Shown: positions 23,423-36,700 of the stretch, piece after piece
How the letters are laid out: each line of letters starts with the position of its first letter
How positions within the stretch are numbered: the stretch's first letter is position 1
DNA from: Dryas octopetala
Taxonomy: Eukaryota; Streptophyta; Magnoliopsida; Rosales; Rosaceae
Assembly (NCBI GenBank): GCA_963921425.1
Contig: OY992832.1
Location: 30,965,489 to 31,029,488, forward strand
Reading direction: 5' to 3'
DNA length: 64,000 bases
The notes under the pieces: model-generated
Told to the model about the DNA's origin: nothing
Seen by the model: the letters and a program-made list of their open reading frames with translations, nothing else
Database searches by the model: none
Translations under genes and position numbers: made by a program

Positions 23423-24988
23423 CTAGATAAGCCGAAAAATGCTGCCCCCCAAGTGTGAATGTGTGATGAATTTATCAATTATCACATTCAAATAAAATTT
23501 TGTCAATTTAATTGACCATGAGTTTTTTAAATCAGCTTTGTGTCCGATCACCGTGTCAATTTTCATTAACTCACAGTTCTTGGCGCCCACCTCATTTTGC
23601 ACAACCAAAATATTTTCATTTTCATGAAAAAATTGAGTTTTTGTTAGTTTAATTTTTGTTGCAACTGGAACACTTTTTTCTTGATTCCGTTGAATTGTCA
23701 AACTCAGAGATTGGTCCCACATTAATATTGGCTTTAGGAGGGGTGACTTTTTGGGCGACAATCTCTTTCTCCTTAAGTTTTTCTTGGGTCACCCTAGCTT
23801 TTCTTTTACTTTCTTTCTTCAATATTTCTTATTTCTCTTTATGTGAGGAAGGTGAGGACCCATTTTCATCATGGATTTCTGCCAAGGTTTTGCCACATAT
23901 TAGAGTAGAAACAACCCTTTTTTCTTCAACCAAGTCAGTTTTAGCTTCTTCAACATATTGTCCCCCAAGTGTATCAACAACAAACTGGGCGAGAGGACCA
24001 CTTCATCAAGTAAAGACTTAAAAATAGGCTCTTTTTTAATATCCTCTTTATCATTCTCTTCTTGGCCCACCAAAACAATTTTTTCTTCCTTCCTCACAAG
24101 TGGAGGAGGTGGGGACCCAACTCTATTTGGAGTTGATAACTTAGCTTTTGCTTTGGCTACTTCAACGATGGCTTGTGATTTGGCGCGCTATTGACTCCCA
24201 AGCTCTCACGTATTTTTTGGACGTTTTTCAAGATTTCTTTCTTTGATTCCTCAAATGCCCAATAAGCAGCTAGCCTTCTTTCCTCTTCAATTTTCTTAGA
24301 ATCCTCCATTGGTGGGGAATGTTGACACTGGGGCTGAATAAAATTATATTGCCCCCCTTGTGTGTCAACATGGCTATTTGGATGAGAATTGGCTGAATAG
24401 TCATGAGGTTGGCTGTGGGGTTCCATGTGGGTGTGTTGCCCCTCGGCCGTGTCGCTAACTCCATAATAATCACCAACATCATCTCGGCTGCCATCACAGC
24501 CGAGATAATCGACCTTGGCTGTGTCATAAGGGTGAGAATAGCCATGATATTGGCCGTGAGGCTCAATATGGGTATATTGCCTCTCGGCCGTGTACCCATA
24601 ATAGTCATCATAACTATTTTGGTTGCCATCGTGGTTGAGGGAATCATCCTCGATCGTGTAATCCTGCTCAGGTCAACATTCTGCCCTCCATATGGGTCCA
24701 CATAGTCATTATAGTCAACATAGTCATCATGACTATATTGGTTGCCTTCATCTACATAGCTATATGGAAAAGCATAACCGTGATGTGGGCCATGGGGTTG
24801 AACATAGTTGTACTGCCCCTCAACCTTATCTCTGCAATAGTCGTCCTTATACCCCCAATAGTCCTTATAATAATAAGATCGGTCTTTAAGCTCATATGGT
24901 CACCAAAATAACTTTGGTTGCCATTGGAGCCTGAATAAGCATTTCTTGGCTCGTGGGAGTCGTATGAATATTGCCATCGATTGTTCAT
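23423..24988 (-). pseudogene. Broken gag-like ORF of a minus-strand LTR retrotransposon
   Basis: The ATG at 24988 (minus strand) lies just inside the primer-site region and LTR end, where gag starts. The reading begins MNNRWQYSYDSHEP and shifts frame at least twice (near 24890 and 24660). Across frames it is rich in Tyr, His, Asp and Gly, with reiterated units such as EGQYxxxxPHGxxHGY, then a charged helical stretch (EEERRLAAYWAFEESKKEIL). The motif DTxGGQY recurs near 24350 and 23960. I do not recognise a standard gag, protease or RT domain. It is probably a large retrotransposon derivative that lost pol. The frameshifts show that it no longer encodes one protein. Confidence 0.45.
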
Positions 24989-24993
24989 CTATG

Positions 24994-25013
24994 TCCCACT
25001 GGGCGTGCCAATC
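24994..25013 (-). other. Primer-binding-site region of the minus-strand element
   Basis: On the minus strand, LTR end ...GGCCTCAACA is followed by GATTGGCACGCCCAGTGGGA. The TTGGCACGCCCAGTGGGAC phrase directly after a 5' LTR recurs in plant LTR elements, so it sets the orientation and the LTR border at 25014. I cannot name the tRNA with certainty. Confidence 0.55.
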
Positions 25014-25164
25014 TGTTGAGGCCTAAAAATTACCCCGGCCATGTGGAGGGCCGAGATGGACCACAATACGCCACGTCGTTAATGCAACGACAGCGTTTCC
25101 AACCTTTAGAGCGGGTGCGAGTGTGCCACTAATCGGATGTGAGAAGCCGATTAGAAAAATTTAA
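25014..25164 (-). repeat. 3' portion of an LTR, cut off by the Helitron
   Basis: The plus strand reads TGTTGAGGCCTAAAAATTACC from the LTR border and runs to AGAAAAATTTAA, where Helitron sequence begins. A related fragment at 54727-54895 contains the same GGGTGCGxGxxTGCCACTAAT...GCCxATTA text. That fragment then continues with sequence found here only on the far side of the Helitron (39333 onward). So the LTR was contiguous before the Helitron landed. Confidence 0.65.
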
Positions 25165-25179
25165 TATATACTAAAGCTG

Positions 25180-28100
25180 AACCCAACAATTACTGTTCCT
25201 AAGCATGTTCATGACTTTTCTGCCCCTATTTTTTCTGGTTTAGTCTTCTTTATCCCTATGATGTGTGGGCTTTCTTATGTTAGTTGGCCCACTATTTTGT
25301 GTGATGTAAACAGCCCACCCAAGATGTAATCAGGAGAAGACCAGATCGATGTGTCTGGTTAGAAAAGAATGAGGGCTGATAGAGAGAGCCAGACCAGATC
25401 GATGTAATCAGGAGAAGTAGATCGTTGGACTCTCTGATGAAGTGCGGTGGTGTCAGGCTCCTTTCCCCATGGAGAGTTTACTGTTCGGTGTTGATCTGTG
25501 CTCTTCTACACCGTCGATTTGTTTTGATGATTCAAAAATCACCTTTTTTGGTTCAGATAAGTCTCCCTCATTTCTGGTTTTTCTTTGGGATTTTTTTGTG
25601 CTGGTTCGTGCGATTCTACCTTCTCTTTCTTCTGGGTGACTCCCAACTTCTCTTTTCTTATGTTTTCTTCTGTTTTCATCTGTTTTCATCTTTTTTTGTT
25701 TTGCGTTTTTGCTGGATATTGTTTGTTTTTTTATCTTTCCTGTGTTTTTCCTCCCCATTTCGTTTTTAATAAAGAGCTTATAGTGCCACTTTTGATTTAT
25801 TTATCTCTTGGTGCCTGAATGAGGCATGCCATAAAAGTGAGTATTTTTTCTTGATAGTTAATTTGATGTGTATCTGTTTAGTTGCTGAGGAAGTGGAAGA
25901 ACAAAAAAGAATCAATACAGGAGAGGAAACAAGCCAAGTTTCAAACTTTACTGGAAAACCCATTTTTTACAAAGCTCGAATGTTAACAAGATAAAACTTT
26001 TGGGATCAGTTCCTCAACTTCCAATTTAAGGGAAATGCCACGGAGGGATCTTTCCATTGTCTTTTCCTACTGAGAATATGTAGAAGAAATGATTTTGTAT
26101 TTGGTTGCTAAAAAAATAGTTGACAAATTCAGGAACTCATGTCCTATGTCTGTGTCTGGTTCATGATCATTTACTTAGGTGATGTCCTGATCATCTCTTC
26201 ACTTCAGTAAATTTTAATCAGCTCTCAAAAAAATATGCCCCTTTCGTATGCTGCTTTTCTAATCCCCCACACGGTCACACCCCTTCCTTTGGTTGGTTAG
26301 AAAAGTAAAAGTAAAAAGTGAGTATATGAAAGGAGCATATTTTTTAGTAGGGCAGCAAGTCTATATCCAAGGGTACATTGACCATGGCCAGTATTTTTAA
26401 CTTTCAACTTTGAAGCCTTATCTTCTAATTAAGCTGCAACCATGGATTGGTTAGCTGGAACTGTTGACTGTAGAATCACTAAAGGGAATTGAAAAAATCA
26501 TGGAGCTCATGATTGCAATAATGAAGTGAAGTTAAATTTTATCTTTTCGCGAAAAGTTGTTATGGTGCCCAGCTTTCCTTGATCATCCAAATATTTTTGT
26601 TTGTTCACATGTTTTTAATTAAATCAAGTCAATCAGCTCATCCCCATTTTCGTTTTGATAATCTTTATATTTGCCTTTTGATTACTGTTGAGCCATTTAC
26701 TGGTTGTTCAGTGCTGAGATTTACCTTTTATGCACAATTGATATATATAATTTTTTTGTTTAATGACTTTTAGATTTTTGAGTCGGATATGGTTGACATA
26801 TGTTGTATGATTGTCTCTGGTTGACTATTTATCAAAATAAATCTGGTTGGTTATCATCCATTTATTGTTGAAGCACAAACATTATAGTTGCTTGGAATTT
26901 TTCAGGAATTGGTGGCAAAGATTGGACAACTTTAGACGAAAAGAGAAGATCTCCAAGGACAACTGAAAAAGGTTTACCCTATATTCCTTATGTCACTCTT
27001 ACACTTTAGGAGATCATAGTTGTTTACAGTACTGTTTAATTCCTTTGTGATCATTCTTTTCTTAAAAATTGTATATCTGATTTTTTAATTTGATTAAGGT
27101 TGAAATCTTTGCCTTAGTTTGTGATGGTTATTTTCTTAAATATTTATGCAATTCAAATTTTCATCATCAGCCACACAGGTGTTGCCAAGGAATCTTTGAT
27201 GAGTCTGTTTCTATATTCTAAATATAAATGCCAAGACTCTACATGTCCAGTCTTTTTGTAAATATTTTCCAGGAAATTTTTTTCTCTTTTTTAACCCAGT
27301 TTTTAAGTCGCTTTAAAACTGCTCTCCAAATTTTCACAACTTTAGACCTGCCTTGATTAGAAAGATAACATATATAGGGTACCATTTTATAACATTTTAC
27401 CATCCGCAATATCAAGTGGCCACCTACAACATTCATATTACTATTTAAATTTCCATATATATATGTAAATAGTATTATATTTCCTATATACTTTTTTAAA
27501 CTTTCTACACATTTTATACAGTTTTCGCACCCGCAGCATCGCGCCGGAGCAATCATACTTTAATCCATTTTAACCTTTCTAAATATAAAAATTTATGCTT
27601 TCAATGTGGTGTGAAATTTATGCAGCTATAAAAGGTCTAGGTGCATGGGAATCAAACTTTCGATTAAACAAGTTTTTAATAAATTACTTACAAATAGACA
27701 AAGGTTGAGAATCAATGGATCAAATTTCCAATTGTTTTATGTCTATTTTCATCAAAAACTGGTTGTGTTAAATCAAAAGACATTTAGTTAAAAAGCTAAA
27801 CAAAGGTTCGAATCATCACAATTTCAAATATGTAACTACCTTACCTTTGTGTATCAATGTGAAAACATTTTATAATTTACCTATCAACTTTATGCACAAA
27901 TCATGTGTATTAAACATTTTAATTTTACAAAAAAAAAGGCAAATGACATGCGCTTTTTCATAACCATATACACATTTTTTGTAATTGATGATTTAGTGGA
28001 CAACCTTAAAGAACAACCATCAAATTTTCTGATAGAGTGATCTATCTGCACATGAGGAAAAATTTTTTTTTTTGCCCTCACAGAGTATTTCTTTTTCTTT

Positions 28101-28763
28101 AGCTGTTGCTATGATAAAATCTTTTCATTTGTGTTTTTCTATTTCTTTTCTTACTGTGTTTTTTTTTTTGGGTATAGGAAATGCCAAAAATAAATTGATT
28201 TGCTTATATGTGCATCTTCATTTATTTCCTTTTCTTGGGGTGAACATGCACATATGAGAAATGTCTATTGAAATAACAAATTGGTCCTAAAAATTTCTAC
28301 ACGTCACTAAAAATTAGTTTTTCATATTTTAGACTATTTCATTTTCTTTGATTGTTATGACAGTCAGATGTTTCCATTTGTGCTATCTATTCACCATAAT
28401 AGGCAAATTTCACACCTTTAATGGCAAATAAATTTATGCTTTGTAGGTGTTGTTTTCCCTGCGTTTGGAATAGCTGTGTTGAAATTGCTTCATCAGTCGG
28501 TTGTGCATTGCTAAGCAACTGGTCAGTTTCTATTTAATGCGTTTTCAACACCTTTTTTTTTCCACTTTTAAATTTGTAGTACAATACCAATCTGCATCTA
28601 TTGTTTTAAATGTGTTGCCTCATGACAATCTGCATGTGTGTTTTCTTTACAAATTGTATACTGTTTCAGTCTTTGTATTACTTGCCTTGGCCAATTGTTT
28701 ATTTGCCCCTGTATTCTTTTCCAGCTGCAAATCTATTTGTCCGTGTATTTTCGTTTCAATGCA
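25180..28763 (+). other. Helitron 5' leader region
   Basis: No protein-coding gene is recognised. Exon-like pieces between plausible splice sites occur, for example 26906-26970 (after TTTTTCAG, before GTTTACC), so this may be a spliced 5' UTR of the Rep/helicase gene. The phrase CCAGATCGATGT occurs twice (about 25340 and 25393). A second hairpin-like Helitron end (ACCCGCAGCATCGCGCCGG, about 27531-27549) without a CTAG suggests a decayed smaller Helitron. The word TCTAAATATAAA occurs at 27217 and 27578. ORFs such as 25425-25769 are T-rich and not convincing. Confidence 0.4.
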
Positions 28764-31700
28764 ATGGGTACAAATACTAGACTGTCTAACAGAGCGTTTA
28801 TAATACAACAAGCCCGTTGTACAAATATCCCGAAATCTATAGGAATACCTGGAACAGACAACTGTGATGTTCTTAGTGGTAGTCAACATACTCAAAAATC
28901 TGCAAATCATAGTAAGAAAAGGAAATCTATTGACAGTAGTCTAGCAGACGATTTCAATGCATCTGGCATAAGTGCAGATCAGATTCAATTCAATCAATTG
29001 GATTTTGATTCTAATCCTTTGGGTTGCTGTGCAAGTCCTTTTCATTCCAGTATTGAAACTTTGACTCCCTCATTTATTGAAAGCGCTTCAAATCAGACCA
29101 ATAGGGGTCAGGCATATTATCACAAGAAAAGACAGAGTATGTCTTCTTCTTTGTTGAAATTTTTTTCAAATTTCAACATTGTTGCTATCTTACTGATAAT
29201 GTGTGTTTGTCTTTTCTGCATTTCTTCTCTTCATAGGAACTGTTGATGAATATGTGGATTTTGGAGATAAGACTTATAAGTGCATTTATGGTGGTGCACT
29301 TTTTTGGTTAAAAGAATCCGTTCAGAAAAAAACAAAGAACAATGAGCCTATATTTACTCTTTGTTGTCAAAAAGGCAAGATCAAACTTCCAGCTGTAAAG
29401 CCCACACCTTATTTTTTGGACACTTTGCTTGATCCTAACAAAAGCCAATCAAGTTTGCTATTTAGGGAGAACATTAGGGCGTATAATTCTATGTTTGCAT
29501 TCACTTCAATGGGAGCGAAAGTTGATCATTCAGTTAACAATAGACCAGGCCCTTACATTTTTAAAATTAGTGGTCAAGTTTGTCATTTAATGGGTTCATT
29601 AATACCGCCTGAAGGACAATGCCCAAAATTTGCTCAACTCTATATTTATGATACTCATAATGAAGTAATCAACCGCCTTAATGCTGTTAATTCTAAAGAA
29701 GCCAATAAAAAACTTGATGCATACATTGTTAAGGGTTTGATTACAATGTTCGATGAGTGTAATGAATTAGTCAAATTCTTTCGAACAATGAGGGACAAAT
29801 TTGAACATAATTCTCTTGATCATGTGAAAGTCAAACTCTTGAGTAGGCAACCAAATGATAGTAAACAATATGAGCAACCAACATGCAATGAAATTGGTGG
29901 TCTGATTGTTGGAGATATAGGCATTTATGATTCGAATAGAGATATTGTCATAGAACTTAAGGATGGAGGATTAAAACGAATTACAAAATTACACTCAAAA
30001 TTCATGTCTTTACAATATCCTATTCTTTTTCCTTATGGTGAGGATGGGTATGAACCTAATATCAAATGGAATGATTCATTTAAAGGCTGCGGGATTCAAA
30101 GAAAAAGAGTGCCTATGAGAGCTTTTATAGCTTATCAAATCCAAGAAAGAGAATTTGAATTTAGTACATTATTAAAAGGTGGAAGATTGTTTCAACAGTT
30201 TCTGGTGGATGCTTATGCAACACTAGAAGAGGACAGATTGGATTATATTAGAAAAAACCAAAAGAGTTTGAGAAGTGAAATTTTTAAGGGCATTTATGAT
30301 GCCGTTTCAATGGGTCATGCAAATGGTAATGATGTTGGACAAAAGATCATATTGCCAAGCTCATATACTGGAAGTGCTAGATACATGATCAATAATTATC
30401 AGGACGCTATGGCAATCTGTAGAAATTATGGCAATCCAGACTTATTCATTACATTTACTTGCAATGTAAAATGGCCTGAAATTCTTAGAGAACTTGATAG
30501 AAAACCTGGGTACAAGGCAGAGGATAGACTTGATATCGTTTCTAGGGTTTTCAAAATGAAATTGAATGATATGATTGATTATATCAAATCAGGAAAACCT
30601 TTTGGAGAAGTCATTGCAGGTGAATGTTTAAAACCCAACATTTATCATCTGTTTCGTTTCTTCCTTTTTTAATAGACATCATACTAATTAAATTTTTTTA
30701 TTCTGCTCATTGCAAACATATGTTTGTACAATTGAGTTCCAAAAACGAGGATTGCCTCACTGTCATCTACTGGTCTGGTTGAAAGAAAATTACAAGTGCG
30801 TGTCTGCTGTAGATATTGATTCCATAATTTCTGCTGAATTGCCTGACAAAACTATGAATCCAACCCTTTACAATGTTGTTAACCAATTTATGATTCATGG
30901 TCCCTGTGGAGAATTAGATTTTAGCTCTCCTTGCATGCGAGGAGGTAAATGTTCTAAACATTTCCCAAAAAAATATAACAATGAGACAATTATGGATGAA
31001 AATGGTTTCCCTACATATAGGCGTCGAGAAGATCCAAACAAATTTGTTATAAAAAATAGAACAAAGGTTGACAATAGATTCGTGGTGCCTTATAATTCAG
31101 AATTACTAATGAAGTACAATGCTCATATTAATGTTGAATCATGCTGTCAATCAATGCTTATAAAGTATCTTTTTAAGTATATAAACAAGGGTTCAGATAG
31201 AGCTAGAGCTGTAATTCAAGACAAACCAAAAGATGAAATACTAGCCTATATAAATTGTAGATACATATCTCCATATGAAGCTGTTTTGAGATTGTTTGAA
31301 TTCCCTATTTATCTTAGGGAACCTGCTGTTGAGCGATTAGCAATTCATTTGCCTTTGGAGCAAAATGTTGTTTTTAGTGCTGATCAATCGCTTCAATCAG
31401 TTATTAATCGACAAGGTGTTCAAGATACAATGCTAACAAGTTGGTTTGAAGCAAATAAACAGTATCTTGAGGCACGAGAGCTATGTTATTCAGAATTCCC
31501 TACAAAATTTGTATGGGATTCTCGAGCTAAGATTTGGAAACCTAGACAAAAAGGAAGATGTCTAGGTAGAATAGCCTATGTTCATCCTGCATCTGGAGAA
31601 TTGTATTATCTTAGAATGCTTTTAAATTTGCAAAAAGGTGCCTTCAACTTTGATCATATAAAAACTGTCAATGGCATTAGACATTCATCATACCAATCTG

Positions 31701-33594
31701 CATGCAAGGCTCTAGGTCTGTTAGGAGATGATAAGGAATGGGTTGAGGCCTTGGAAGATGTTAGTACAGCAACATCTTCTGAGATGAGACAATTGTTTGT
31801 TACAATAATTTTGTTTTGCAATGTAGCAAATCCTAAACACCTTTTAGATAGTCATTGGCAAAATATGTGTGAAGATATTTTAAACAAACTTCGAAAAGCT
31901 TTTGACAAGCCAAATCTAATTGTGTCTGAGTTTGAATTGAAAAATTCTCTTTTGTATGAATTAGAACAACTTTTCAATGCATCATCCAACTCTTTAAAAG
32001 AACACAATCTTCCAATGCCCGATGAAAATAGAATGGCAGACATTAGAAATAAATTGTTGAAAGAAGAAATGAATTATAATGTGAATGATTTAAAAATGGA
32101 ACATTCAGCCTTAGTAACACAGCTTAACAAAGAGCAAAAAAGTGTGTATGATTCTGTCATTGCTGCTGTAAGTGATAAAAAAACTAGGCTTATTTTTTGT
32201 TTATGGGCATGGAGGAACCGGAAAAACTTTTTTGTGGCACACAATAATAAGCAAAATTAGATATGAGGGAAAAATTGTATTAGCTGTTGCCTCCTCTGGA
32301 ATAGCATCTTTGCTATTACCAGGAGGTAGAACAGCTCATTCTAGATTTAAGATACCCTTGACTCTCACTGATTGTTCGACATGTCAAATAAAAAAGGGAA
32401 CACATCTTGCCAAATTAATTGAAAAAACTGCTTTGATTGTTTGGGATGAAGCACCTATGAATCATAAAAATTGTTTTGAGGCATTGGACAAATCACTGTC
32501 TGACATTTTATCCCCCCTAGACAATTCATGCAATGATAGCCCATTCGGTGGAAAGCCTTTCTTACTAGGTGGTGATTTTAGGCAAATACTACCAGTTATT
32601 CCAGCTGGAACAAGAGAGGAAATAGTAGATGCTTCCCTTAACAACTCCTACTTATGGCCTCATTTTAAAATTTTTACTTTGAAGGAGAATATGAGACTAT
32701 CAAGAAAAGGCCTTGGCATTGAAGAAAAACAGAAAATAGCTGATTTTGCTAGCTGGATTCTAAAAATTGGTGATGGTCAAATCAATGATATGAATCATCC
32801 AGATGATGAGGATGCATCTTGGATAGAAATTCCTGAAGATTTGCTCATACAATCATTCACAGATCCTATTCATTCAATTTTCTTAGCTACATACCCAGTT
32901 TGACAATAACTTCCACAATTTTGACTATCTAAGAGAAAGAGCCATCATTACACCAAGGAATCTAACTGTTACAGAAATCAACAATTTTGTGATCAATTTA
33001 TTACCTGGCGATCAGTGCACTTATTTGAGTTCTGATTCTTTATGTTCATCGCATGGCAATTTTGAAAATCTTAGTGTAATGTATCCTGTAGAATTCCTTA
33101 ACCAGCTTGAATTTAGTGGTTTGCCTACTCATAAGCTATGTCTAAAAATAAGGATGCCTATTATGTTGTTAAGAAATTTAAACCAATCCTCAGGGCTTTG
33201 TAATGGAACAAGATTAGTTATAACTCAAATGTTTGATAGAGCTATTGAAGCTAAAATACTCACTGGTAGCAATATTGGCCATAGAGTATTTATACCTAGA
33301 ATTTGCCTTTCAGCCACAGAAAAAAAATGGCCTTTCATTTTTAAAAGGCGTCAATTCTCAATCAGGCCGTGTTATGCAATGACAATAAATAAAAGTCAAG
33401 GTCAATCTTTGAAAAAAGTTGGACTATATCTTCCTCAATCTGTTTTCACCCACGGACAACTTTACGTTGCATTGTCTAGGGTTACATCAAGGGAGGGGTT
33501 GAAAATCATGATAAACAATAACGGAGAAGTGCCAAATAAGTATGCTAAAAACATTGTCTACAAAGATGTTCTTCAACATTTTGTCACAGGTTGA
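28764..33594 (+). pseudogene. Helitron Rep/PIF1-like helicase, frameshifted
   Basis: It encodes the Helitron replication initiator fused to a superfamily-1 helicase. Exons: 28764-29136, 29237-30619, then 30716-33594. The N-terminal part holds FITFTCNVKWPE and the HUH motif PHCH in CTIEFQKRGLPHCHLLVWL; the two-tyrosine motif is KYLFKYINK. The helicase has Walker A GHGGTGKT, Walker B WDEAPM, GGDFRQILP and a C-terminal TINKSQGQ...VALSRVT. Damage: a +1 frame change in a T(6) run at 32193-32198 just before Walker A; another near 32898, followed by TGA (32901); and no AG where the third exon should begin (TGCAAACAT at 30711). The catalytic residues themselves remain. It lies 121 bp upstream of the RPA-like gene on the same strand; the pairing is known for plant Helitrons. 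Confidence 0.85.
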
Positions 33595-33715
33595 AAGTGC
33601 TATTCACATACAATCATACAGTTTTATTTATTTATACATATTCAAACTCACTTGCATCTAGATATTATATATTATATTAACAAAAATAATAATGTGATTG
33701 CAGATTTGTAGCACA

Positions 33716-36700
33716 ATGGCCATGGTTCCAATCCGCTCTTTGAAGCCTTATGAGTCCGACAAAAAAATCAGGGTCTGCATATGCCGAATGTGGAGGCCCA
33801 GAACTTTTGGTTCTGGTTATCAATATTCTGGCTTACACTGCATATTAGTGGACGAACATGTAAGAAAATTAGTTATTTATATTTGGTTTTTACTGTTTCT
33901 ATTCCTGATTAGTCTCTTCCAAAATTAGATCTTCAACCTCAATACATTAGTTATATTCTATGGTTAATTCTGCACTTTCATTCCCTTCTTTTTAATTACC
34001 AAAAATTACTTTAAAAAAAGTGATGGCAAAAATAGCATGGCAACATGGCGGTAGGTTTTTCCAAACTATAATTTTTTTTAACCAATGTCTGTGTTTGGCA
34101 TATCGATTATATATATTAGATAAAATAACATGCATGTTAAGGGAATGTTTGTGGCAAAATCACATAGATATGAAGGGAATGTAAAGTGAAATGACAAAGG
34201 CCAGGCATCAGTTCTTATTTTACTGCTTCTTTGACTTTGCCCCTTTCATAATTTAATCCTTCTTATTAATTATCTTCCCTCACTTAATTTTGATTAATCA
34301 AGCTGTTATTTATTTTAATTATGGATAGATTGATCTATCATATATTGAGTACTGTGACTGATCGAAGTATACTACTGGGGTTGTTTAATCTCCATGAAAT
34401 AATAGCCACCACTTGAATTATATGCTGGAACACATAAATGAATCAAAATGTAGAATTTCAACATTTTGTCAAATGAGCATGACTTATGTAGAATTTCAAC
34501 ATTTTGTCGAATGAGCATGACTTGATGCTTATCGATATGATAATACTAAGGAAAAGCCAAATTAAAACATATATGCATTTTGTCTTGATACCCTTGCAAC
34601 CCTATTAAGCTATTAGCTACCATTTCTTCATCAAATTGAAGTGACTCATGAATTCTTTTTATTAGTTCACTCTTCGGTGCATTCCAATTCTCTTAGTTCA
34701 GTCTTCATTTGGTAAGAAAAAATTAATACAAATAATTTATTAAAATTGTTAAAATAAAATGTTACAATTTATACATCTCCCATATATACTGTTACAATTG
34801 TTAAAATAAATGTTATTCAAAACCTCTGCCTTTCTCCAAATGATTAAAAATAAAAAACCCAAATTGCCAATACACTGTAATAGAAGCAGTACGTAAAAGT
34901 AGCCACCACTTGAATAATTGGGTAAGTAGACTCCAGCGACCAGCATATAATAGAGGTAGTACGTAAAAATATAATTGGCTCTTACACTTTTTCTTTTTGG
35001 TCATAGTTCCTGCAACATGTTTGCTCTTCATTTCCTTTTGTAACTAAACCATGGCTACAAATGACATTCATATCAGTTTGTAACTAAACCATGGCAGAAA
35101 AAACCCAAATTTCCAATAGACTGTATGATTGGGTAAGCATGTAGTTGATTCCCTTGAAGAAATAAGAATGTCTCTTTTTTTTTCCTTAATTATATTTTTC
35201 ATTTTTATGTATTCTGTGACTGATACTGATCAAAACTGTTAGGTGGTCTAACTGGTTTGTTTAAATTTTGTTGTTTTTTTCTTTTCTCAAAGAGCAAACC
35301 CATTTGATGTGATACTGAGTGATTTCATGCGCAGGAAAGTTTTCTTTCCTCAAGTTTCAAAAGACATTAAACATATGACTGAGTGAAACTATATTTGAGA
35401 GACAAAAAGTCTTGGACTTAATTACTACTAGGAAGAACAAGCTAAGAAAGTAAAGACCATAATAGGCCTATAGAACAGAACAAAAGCATGGCAACAAGAA
35501 TTAGAAGATGCTATGCAGACGCTTTATTTCCTTAATTGCAAAGACAATATATAAGACCCTTTTTAATGGCTTTTCCAATCAAATTTGAAACAAAATATAT
35601 TTTAGATGGAACAAAATCTCTACAACAATAATTTACCATAGGGCATTTTAAATAAATGACTTTTCATGCAGCACAAAAATACCTAACAAGTGAAACTATT
35701 TGAGAAGCATGCTAAATCTATTTGACTTATACCAGTTTATTTCTCCCTCACTGTTGTTTTCCTTTTTAAAACTAATCCAGGCAGATGCAGTGCAAGCAAC
35801 AATTGATGAAATTGATTATGAAGCTGTTGCTCCAAAACTGAAAACTGGCTTTGTATATGACATTTCCCAGTTTCACACTGTCAAAAGCGGACTCACATAC
35901 AAAGTAGTTCCCCATATTGCTGTCGCATACTTCAATGAAAGAACAGTTTTCAAGCAATTGAAAGCTGTTGGTACCAAAACTCCAATGCATTGCTTCTATC
36001 TGCTTGATTATAGTCAGCTGGCTTCTAGAATTGATGTCAACACAGTTCTGACAAGTAACTAATTGGTTAAACAATTGTCCTTTAAATTTTATTTCACTTT
36101 GAAAAATCTTTTAAAATGTTTAAATTTTCACTTGCAACCTACTTTTACATATTCCGACAAGCTAACTATCCTCCTTTATAAATTGTAAGATGTTATTGGA
36201 CGTATAATGGCCATTCAGCCCTTGGAACAAAAACGGGTTCAAAATACCCGAATTGAAGACAAGTGTGAAATTTTTATCGAGAATATGAGGTACAATTATT
36301 AATCAAATCTTCATGCATACATAATTTTTTACCCAAATCTCTTAAATGTTTGTCTTATATTAACTATTGCAGGAGAGAAGAAATCAGAGTGACGTTGTGG
36401 AGTGACGCTGCGAAAAGCTTTGATTTTGAAGGTGTCAAGCAGTTAACACCACCAGTATTTGTGGTCTTCACAAGCCTCAAAGTCAAACAATTCATGAGTA
36501 TGGAAATAATCTTTTTCTTCTATTTTGTGTATCTAATTTTCAACCTCACAACACACAAAACTTATGTCAAATTTTTACATATACAGAAAAAACTATTTTG
36601 AGCAGCAGCAACTCGACTGTGACTTTCATCAACCCTGCAACACCAAACATTGAGTCCTACAAGCTAGCGTATGATTTTTGTGCTTTTTTATATACACATC

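Noticed and set aside
24403..24911. Plus-strand ORFs with membrane-like Ile/Val-rich peptides
   Set aside because: They are antisense shadows of the Tyr/His/Asp-rich minus-strand gag-like reading.
25425..25769. 114-codon ORF in the Helitron leader
   Set aside because: It is T-rich with no recognisable domain, and frames on both strands are equally open.
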